From the NCBI GenBank assembly GCA_037577475.1, contig CM075189.1:19811839-19875838 (forward strand): 64,000 nt of DNA. The letters are read 5' to 3'. The position numbers and the translations under genes were made by a program. This stretch comes from Chaunax sp. Z400. Lineage: Eukaryota; Chordata; Actinopteri; Lophiiformes; Chaunacidae. Position 1 is the first letter of the stretch, and each line of letters starts with the position of its first letter. Below, piece by piece: positions 56,201 to 64,000 of this stretch. The notes beneath the pieces were generated by a model. The model saw only the letters and a program-made list of their open reading frames with translations, had not been told where the DNA came from and made no database searches.

Positions 56201-58795
56201 ATGAATCTGCTGGCTGACACTCACATCCAAGAGGGGAGTCTATTGATGCGCTACCCTGAGATGAAATATGAGAAGATTCGTCTAGAGCTGTCGTACTTCT
56301 TTGCTTTCATGAATGTGTGGCATTTGTGAACTAAATGCAAGAAACATACAGGTAAAGTGATCAAAACTATCCATTTTGGCTTTCTTCAACAGAAAATCTA
56401 AAATGTGATGGAGACCATGAGATTGTGTGTGGATCTAAACAGGAGTTTTCAGGCTCTGGAAAGTGTCAAGTTTGATGATTTTACGAGTCAGGTTTCGATA
56501 CATCACATGTACTGCTACGTGATGGCCTTCCTCCAGACTCACCCTCAGAGAGGAGAAGCGACTACTGTCACAAACTCACACTCAATAACCAAAATTAAAA
56601 ATACCTTGCCAGTGAAGGGACAAAGGAGATTTTGTCCTGAGTTGCAAAGGCACATAGGTTATTGATATGATTACACCATAGAGAAAAGACATATTTAATA
56701 CATTTAATACATATTAGAGGCAACTGACACTTAAGAAAGGTTTCAATCAAATTTCTCTTCTGCTTGTTTTTATCAACTAAGGATTATGTTGGTCAGAGAA
56801 CTTGATATGTGATATATAAAAACTGAAAGCCTAATGAGCAAGTGGACACAACACTAATATAATAATGATTGCATACATTTGTATGTAATTTTAGCAGTCT
56901 GGTTAAATTAGCAGAGATTGCTGTGACACTGAATAGAAAAACAAACAAACTGGCAACATTGCTGCATTGTCTGATTCATATTTCTGATGGAGGGCAGTTG
57001 GCACCAAGTGACTCACTCAATGATGACCATAGCAGTTTTATTTGTTACTTTTTTCCTAAAATTGTACAGCAGCAGGGCTACGCTATGTGGCTTGCAGCTG
57101 TGCATCTAGAAAACTACAGCTCTTTGTAGAGCAGTCTTGCTGGAGGAGAAGATTCTTTTATCTAATCTAAGATTTTTGGAGATGACGCTACCCTCTGGCT
57201 TAAATGAGTCAGCCATTGACACGTTGCATAGATTTCCAATGGGAGATGAAAGGAAAAGTTGTTGCGGAGATTAATCTCAAATCCGTTATTTTGAGAATAT
57301 TTTGCTGAGTACTGTCAGCAAAATGTGGCACACTGCCTCTGTTCTGTCACTGCTGTCCTATTTTGTTTTTAAGTCTGTAAGTCCTATTAAATGAATTTGT
57401 CCTGCATGTACAAAATACAATAAACACGTGTAACAAGATGCTTGAAACTGTGCGAGTTAGTGTGTTAGTCCATAATCTTAAGTGTAGTATCCTATCGAAT
57501 AAATAGCTGCAGTTAAATATACATTAAAATTACCCTCTATACTGCTGGTAATTCTGGAGGATAATAACTTATATGGCCCATAAATGAAATAAGTGTTACT
57601 AACAAAAGCAAAGCTGCAGGCTATGTTTAGTGCATGTCTCTATGGTGCCACTTTACTTTATGTAGCCTACCACTTATAGTAAAATCATCTGGCACACGTC
57701 ATCAGCTGTAGCAGGGCAGCCAAAATAAGCCAATTAGCTGTATTGATTTGTTGTGAGCGCCTAAAAACAGTCGGGAGACCCATGTGAATGGCTATGGTGT
57801 AACTAAACACTTGTAATGGGCAAGTCTTACAGTGTAAATACAGGTTATTATATTGCACTAAAGAAAACGCTGTTCATTCAGTGACCATAAAAACATCTTT
57901 AGTCAAATGAATGTCAGAAATCCTCATTATAGGCCTGTTAAAACGACAATAGGCGACATTGTGTTTTTTTTTTGAGGATGAAAACGGTTGCATATGGGAT
58001 ACAGATACACCTGGAAAAACATTTAATGACACATAAATAAGCCACTGATAACCACCACATGATTTGTTTGATACTATTTCGAACGGGTTCATACATGAAG
58101 AGCATAAAGAAAAAGGTGTAGGATTGTGTGTGCCAGTGCGTAAAGTGCCGTGTACATCCCCGGTGTAGATGGAGCGGTTACAATGACGCCTCTCTGTGTT
58201 CCTGACAAAGAATAAACACTTTACTTCCTTTATTATGATATGCAGTGGACCTTATTTTAAGTCAAATGTCATAAACTCGGGCTACGAGACGGAGAGGGCT
58301 CTGCGCTGCATGCTTGTATAGATGTGATGAGAATGTGCGAATCAGAATGCGGAAAAGGTGCGAGCGCTTAACACAAAGGGACATTTCAACAGGATGCCAG
58401 TGACACAAGAGCATAGCTGTCATTATTTCAACGAAATCATGCTTAACTTTATTGTCAACATCATTTTTTTAATTCAAAATCTGTGGCGCTCTAGCCATGC
58501 TGGCCAGCATCCTAATGATTCTTTTGTCTATTTGTCTCTGTGTTGTGACCATCACCAAGTCAATGCAAGTGAAGCATGTGATCTGAAACCGAGACATCTG
58601 GCACAGGCCTACAATCTTAGATCTCAAGACAACAATAACCACATGCACCATGCTGGGAATGGCTCACCATCCGGTGGTTGCTATTGTTACCAGTCTTACC
58701 TCAAAAGGTTATATGAATGGGCGCACGGTCGCGTGAAAGAAAAACCTGTGATTTAGGAGCAAAGCAGCATGTACACGGCGAGGCTCGCTTCTTAC

Positions 58796-58844
58796 CCTTG
58801 GAAGCATCCTTGTCTTCTTTAGGCTTCGCCACTTTGCCGCTCAT
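58796..58844 (-). CDS. fgf13: fgf13 alternative first exon V
   Basis: This is a 49-nt coding segment, MSGKVAKPKEDKDASK plus one base. Human FGF13-V is MSGKVTKPKEEKDASK, so 14 of 16 residues agree. The donor is G|gtaaga at 58795/58794. Spliced to exon Y, the split codon G|TC gives Val and the protein continues QDDAVPGTQEYI, as in the human VY form. Spliced directly to exon 2, the same base makes Glu (G|AG), giving the V form. An in-frame TAA lies 33 bases upstream of the ATG, which supports this start; the ATG context is not strong (T at -3). The segment is charged, Lys-rich and has no signal peptide, as expected for an intracellular FHF. It is the most 5' fgf13 coding exon in the window. Confidence 0.96.
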
Positions 58845-59449
58845 AGATCCCAGTTTGGATGTGTAATTCCCGATTTAGACAAGAATCGAAATCCTTTCAA
58901 TTGGTGATTGCCCTCAGAGAAATCCTTACCAAAGGTTCCGGGTGCTGAGATAAGGGTTCTGTGGAGAGAGAGATACATTCATCAAAAGGTCCCCCTCTCA
59001 TAATACAACAGCAGCAGGGCCATTTCACGAGACAGCAGACCGAGGCTACTCATGAAGCGAGAAGAGGTGTTTTTCAATTGGATATCAATGAAAACATCCA
59101 ACTATGGATGCTCTCTGAACACACCGGTTCAGCCATACGACCGACAGCCCATATGGCTCCAGTGAACAGCAGAACCTGTGCCTGTCTATCTCTGCTAACA
59201 TACCTTATCTCCTCCACGTTTTCTGCTACATCAATGCACATTGATGAAAAGAAACGCTCCCACCACGAATCCCGGATTGTTGCATACAGAAATCACGACC
59301 TGCTCTGTGACAAAGGAGAGGAGCAGCAAAACCTGGAAAATGGAGCGCAGGTGTTTGTTTGTTTGTTTTCCTCTCCCAGAGATCTTCTATCAACGTTGAA
59401 AACGGGAAAAAAAGAGATGAAAACAATGAACAGTCCGATGTACAAATGC
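58845..59449 (-). other. fgf13: Probable V 5' UTR
   Basis: This stretch lies between the V ATG and the CpG-dense region and has fewer stop codons than its surroundings. It holds a second possible ATG plus donor unit at 58930-58978 (see findings). Transcript ends cannot be placed from sequence. A long open frame on the plus strand overlaps it and shows no family resemblance. Confidence 0.45.
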
Positions 59450-59760
59450 CATCCAGTGCGGCGGGAGCGACCAGATTTTTCTTGTGAGAGGCTTGACGAG
59501 CTGCGCTCCACTGAACACTCGGTAGGCAGAATCAACAGGACACGCAAAGTGAATGGAGCGCTGCCCCAGTCACAGCGCCGATTCACACCGTGGACATCTG
59601 TTGTTGTGCTGTGGAAAGAGAGCGATGACAACGGGCTCCATCCGTAAATGCAGCCGGCGCGTGAGCTGTGTTGTCGATGCGGTGGCGACTTAAAGCAGGA
59701 GCTTGAGCTGCATGGAGCGCACCATCTTGGCTGTTGCTCTCATTCAGCTGCCTTAACAGC
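59450..59760 (-). promoter_or_regulatory. fgf13: CpG-dense region, probable V promoter
   Basis: CpG is frequent here, roughly 22 sites in 260 bases by my count, including GCCGGCGCGTG and GTCGATGCGGTGGCGAC. The introns nearby have almost none. Its place about 0.6-0.9 kb upstream of the V start codon fits a CpG-island promoter. No TATA box was assigned. Confidence 0.5.
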
Positions 59761-61264
59761 TATGCGTCACCCCCATTCACATACAACCTGCGCATTTTCT
59801 TCCCTAAATGATCGGAGGTGTTTTCTTTAGTGCAATGCGCGAGGTTTTTTTTTTTTTTTTTTGGATGACAAAAGTCTTAGGATAACTTATGTTTTGATTC
59901 ATAATATGGTTTTATTGAATTGGGGGAACTTGTCTTAAATTAGCCGACATTAAATCCTGTTATTTCAGCAAAATATGCTTCAATAGCCAAAGATCCAGTC
60001 TTAAAAAACATGTTGTTGCTGCTACACACACATAACATCCTACTGGATCCAATCTTTGCATGGTTGGTGCAACAATTGACCAAAATCTCACTTTTTGAGG
60101 TCACTGCACACAGTTTAACAGATGGGCAAGTTTTCTACTGGCAAATTGGGGTAGCAGATAGGGTTTAGATGCAGCTTAACAAAAGCCTCTTCATCTTAAC
60201 AGCAGAGTATTGAGCCCCTTTCCCCTAAAGTAAAATATAAACAGCTATAACAGCGGCATAATGTAGGTCGTTATAATGTGATTAATTTCATGATACCATA
60301 ATCCACTTTTGCCTGTTTCAAAAGGATGACACAAAAGCATGCAAAGGTTCTCCCATCATTGTTTTCATTTGGTTGAAGGACATAAACAGGATCATACCAT
60401 GTATATTCCACATCAAATGTTGAAACCAGTGCACATGGAAAGCTGCTCATCACAACCTCATGCAACAATCAGTTATCTTAGCTCCTATATCCATTCAAAA
60501 AGTTTGAGTTTTATATGCCCTGGTTTTGCTATTTCTGTCTCCAAGATTTGTGTCATCACCACAGAACAATGGAGCAAAGAGTCTTTTTTTTATTTTGAAA
60601 TCTTCTGATGGCATTTCCTGTGGATTAACAAGAGAAACTAAATCAACTCTAAAGCAAAGTTTTACAATAAGACAATCTGTCCCTTCATTACCTTCTGAAG
60701 GAAATGCTTGCCATGTTTTTTTCAGTGTTGCAGCTGACACTGACATCTCCATCCACTGATAATTCTTGCAACATGTTGGAGTGAAATGTATTATATTTTA
60801 AGCATGTGGGGTACTTACCTCTATAAACCTTTATGATGAAGGCTAGAAGTTAAACCACATCCCTCACTTGCACTTGCATTAAACCGTCCAGTTCCAAAAT
60901 GGTAAAAGAGACCAATGCTTGAGACCAGATATCCAAATTGTTGCCAGACCCCTTAGCGCACTTTTGAAATCACTATTATAATTACAATACTGAGTATTAG
61001 TTTTATCAGCCGTAAATCAGAAAAGTCCCAGTCTGAAATTTGCAGTCTTTATGTCACATCTCTCAGGCCAAAAGGGCTGTTAGCACTCAGTGGTCGCAGT
61101 GAAAAAACATCTGCTGGTTGAGGGTGACAAGATCTATATGGTTGCTATTTTTAGAGGAAACAGGACTCCTTTCAAACTGTCTTCACATGCTCAAATCTTC
61201 CTGAGACATCTTAGACCCACTGTGACCTGTTTCAAAGAGTAACTCTATCCTGATTATAAGTATT

Positions 61265-61268
<4 letters not shown>

Positions 61269-61298
<30 letters not shown>
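61269..61298. repeat. (TA)n microsatellite
   Basis: Run of 15 TA units abutting the truncated hairpin element on its left. A second shorter TA run (61346-61357) follows on the right. Confidence 0.95.
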
Positions 61299-61301
<3 letters not shown>

Positions 61302-61345
61302 TACCAGTCAAAAATTTGGACACAGTTTCCCATCCACTGGTACTG
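61299..61345. mobile_element. Internally deleted copy of the Tc1-type hairpin element
   Basis: CACTACCAGTCAAAAATTTG, then GACACAGTTTCCCATCCAC, matches one full arm of the hairpin at 13186-13264, but only the last few bases of the other arm (TGGTACTG) remain. The copy is flanked by TA runs on both sides. It has no coding capacity. Confidence 0.6.
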
Positions 61346-64000
61346 TATATATATATATGTTTTTGTTCAGTTTTGTTATTTCCTTTCTTTATTGTCAACA
61401 AGACAAATTCAAGTTAAATTAAGCTTTTTCTGTCATGAGCCATACTGTAAATAGGAGACTACATTATCACCATCAGTGACTGGATGAATAAAACTGTTTC
61501 AGTTTATGTTTACAATATACCTTGAATTTGAAACTGAACAAACTTCAAACATATGAACTGGATTTTGAGCCATGAACCCCTAAAAGCGTGTTTCTTAAAT
61601 CAAGTTTCTGACTAGCTTCAAATATACAACACAGATTTATTTGTTGTTTATACTATCGGTCAAGATTTATGATGAGTTATCATGTAAAATTTGGTTTGCC
61701 TAACAGGCAACCAAGAACTGCTGTCTGAAATAATAATATCCAAATGTAATCACAATTACATTTAATTGCCATTATGACTAGTTTTGGTTCTAGACTGACT
61801 GTGTCCCCTGTGTTTATACTTGTATGATTTGGAGAAACTGTATTGCCAGATTCTATTTTCTTTTTTTTCCCTTAAATCATGAGATGTGACTTTACAATCA
61901 CTGACAGTTAGAGGCTGCCTGTTACTATTTCAGTAGCGGACCTTAATCGAGAAGACTAATCGATAGGAGCCAACCACTCAGCTGAGGGGTCAAGGAGGTT
62001 ACACCTCAGGCGGAGGCGGGGGGCAAAGACTGGATGTCATTCATCACTTTATCACATAACAAAAGAAGCTTAAAAAAAACACATGCACACAAACGCAAGG
62101 AAAATTTGTATTAATTTACATGAAAATTGGTGACATCTTTTCATCTTTATATGTATGAAAACCTATTGAGTAGTCTGAATCATAATATTTCTCTATAATA
62201 GCAATTTCTTAATCTTAAATAAGTATAAATTAATTTATCCATAACCAAAATTTAACCTAAAACTGAGCCAAAACTCTACCAAACTAAGGGACTGTTGTTT
62301 GATTGTGGTTCATCACAGATAATTTATGATATAATTTTATTGCTTTTCATGAAAAATGAAACAAAACATGACATTTTTGCAGGATGCATCTCATTATAAA
62401 CCATGAATATGTTCCACAAATCCATTTTGACGTTTATGCAGTACTGATGAATTCATGAAGAAGCAGGCGTGGGGGGGGGTTGTTGTTTGGTGTGGTCTGA
62501 ATATATCTTAATTCACACAAACATGCTTGAAAATAACACTTAAAGCTTTAAGTAGCAGTAATGTTTGCAGAGTTGGCCAGCTTCTTCATCAGACCCCAAA
62601 GGGTGCTGATGACGTTTTACAGTGTACCTTACCTCAAGAGTGTGGAAATGAGGTCTGTCTCATCAGCATGTGTGTACAGTATGTTGCTAAGGCGGTAGAA
62701 AAGAGTGAGCATTAGAGAGAGTCTAAATGTCAGTGGGTTGTTTTCCCATTACGTTCCATCGTCTGTGGCTCCCTTTGACCTTTCCACCAGGGCATCGCAG
62801 TACAGCTACTCACCCCCAGTCTGCTTAAAGACAAGCCCTGCAGTCTGATTGGTACAACACAAACCAACTCCTGACTCACACTCTGTCACCTCTGATGTCA
62901 CATCACAGGCTGTGCCCACCAATGTTTCTCTGCTGATTGCAGGATTTCTGCTAGAAAAATGCGTCATCAACTCAAGCTCATGCCGCCCCACAGCAAGCAA
63001 ACTGATCTGTTTTAGCTGTTGCTTGAATCATATCATAGCTAATATATAAATCTAACAAGCTCATCATGTTTTATAACTTTAACTATTTGATTTGTAAACC
63101 ATGAGCTGATAAATATCTCTTTATTAGTACTTATCATATTATTTATCAGTATATGCTACAGTATGTAGCAGAATGTTTTGGTTTAAATTATCGTTTTATG
63201 AAACATTAACATTTATTTTCCCAACTTTAAACTATTGTTACAGCATCAATCAGTTATTATGGTAGCATGTATGTGAAGTATTGCAGCTTCAAATTTCCTC
63301 CCAATTTAATTTTCAATTTAATTTTAAAAATAAATATAACTGTGATGGATATTTGAATAAGCATTTTCAATAAGTTACATCCAATTCTTTTACTGAAAGT
63401 ATTTAATCAGTCATGGAAGTCAGTTCAGAATCAATTTCCAATCATGTGGATAACAGCCACTCACCCGATCTGCACACTGAGCTGACTTATAAATCACCTG
63501 CATGGGATGACAAACTAATACAGGACCACTGCTTGATTTGCGACTTGGCTGGACTGAGAATCCCCCAAGGGGATATTTGAGGAGCTTGTATGGGTGCCGG
63601 GAGGGATCAGTCAAAAAAAAATAATTTCGTGGGACAGGCAGTGAGGTGTTGAAGTGTGATTAATGCATCATTGCAGCAGAATTTGTCGTCAAATTCTGAG
63701 TGTATCTGATAAGGTACAGCAATGAGGCTGGTTCTGTTGATCACATCGCTCAATCTGTAATTTTTTATAATATGTGTGGGAATTATCAGAATCAGTTTTC
63801 TGTCTCAAACTATGCCAAACACTACAAGAACTGCACATTTACAAAGGGTAAATTAACAATTACCTAAATAAATTGCAGGCCTGAAAATGAAAAGAAAGGC
63901 CGTACTATGTTTATATGTTTTCGTGTTTTTCGCACATAAAAGTGATGGATTCCATCACAGATTACTTGTGGGACCTGCTCATTTATCTCTGAGCCTCACA

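Larger units (their letters stand above)
23736..58795 (-). other. fgf13: Intron between exon V and exon Y
   Basis: This 35-kb intron is bounded by the V donor (G|gtaaga) and the Y acceptor. It holds several microsatellites and at least four candidate transposon relics, listed separately. No protein-coding gene, tRNA or rRNA was recognised on either strand; open frames inside it are short and without family resemblance. The stretches 27000-27140, 36570-36880 and 46550-46740 are less repetitive and contain homeobox-like ATTAAT cores, so they could be enhancers, but this cannot be judged without other genomes. Confidence 0.75.
59761..64000. other. Upstream flank of exon V
   Basis: AT-rich non-coding DNA beyond the V promoter. 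It could be intergenic, or intron if an even more distal first exon exists to the right. No exon of a neighbouring gene was recognised. It holds a T homopolymer (about 59847-59862), a TA microsatellite and a truncated hairpin element, listed separately. Short open frames, such as 60495-60752 on the minus strand, show no known family. Confidence 0.6.

Noticed and set aside
58358..58756. 132-codon plus-strand open frame next to exon V
   Set aside because: No domain, unusual composition and opposite strand to the recognised exon; best explained by chance.

Overview
This window is vertebrate nuclear DNA, most probably from a teleost fish (percomorph-like by its repeats). It looks almost wholly occupied by one gene on the minus strand: fgf13, a fibroblast growth factor homologous factor (FHF2). 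I cannot tell whether it is the fgf13a or fgf13b duplicate. The base composition is AT-rich, there are long CA/GT microsatellites and fish-type dispersed repeats, and coding islands are tiny and bounded by GT/AG splice sites. Apart from the fgf13 exons, the open frames in the window look like chance.

Layout in gene order, from high to low coordinates. (1) 58845-64000: upstream flank of the V first exon, with a CpG-dense stretch around 59450-59760 that probably holds the V promoter and 5' UTR. (2) 58796-58844: first exon V. (3) 23736-58795: a 35-kb intron with microsatellites, several transposon relics and no recognisable gene. (4) 23568-23735: exon Y, which can be an internal exon after V (VY form) or hold its own start codon (Y form). 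(5) 7174-23567: 16 kb with repeats and a broken LINE reverse-transcriptase fragment. (6) 7143-7173: a short first exon that matches the U form. (7) 5001-5190: first exon S (A-type N-terminus, sodium-channel inactivation particle). (8) 1874-1984: common exon 2, the first exon of the beta-trefoil core. (9) 1-1873: start of intron 2. Exons 3 to 5 lie outside the window to the left.

The four 5' exons all end one base into a codon, and exon 2 supplies the other two bases (G|AG, Glu). Each can therefore splice in frame to the same core, giving the S, U, Y and VY protein forms from alternative promoters. FHFs are intracellular and not secreted; they bind the C-terminal tails of voltage-gated sodium channels, and FGF13 has also been reported to bind microtubules. 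The interchangeable N-termini set localisation and the type of channel modulation.

Identification rests on recalled family sequences, on exact agreement of exon lengths and phases, and on consensus splice sites. No database search was run.
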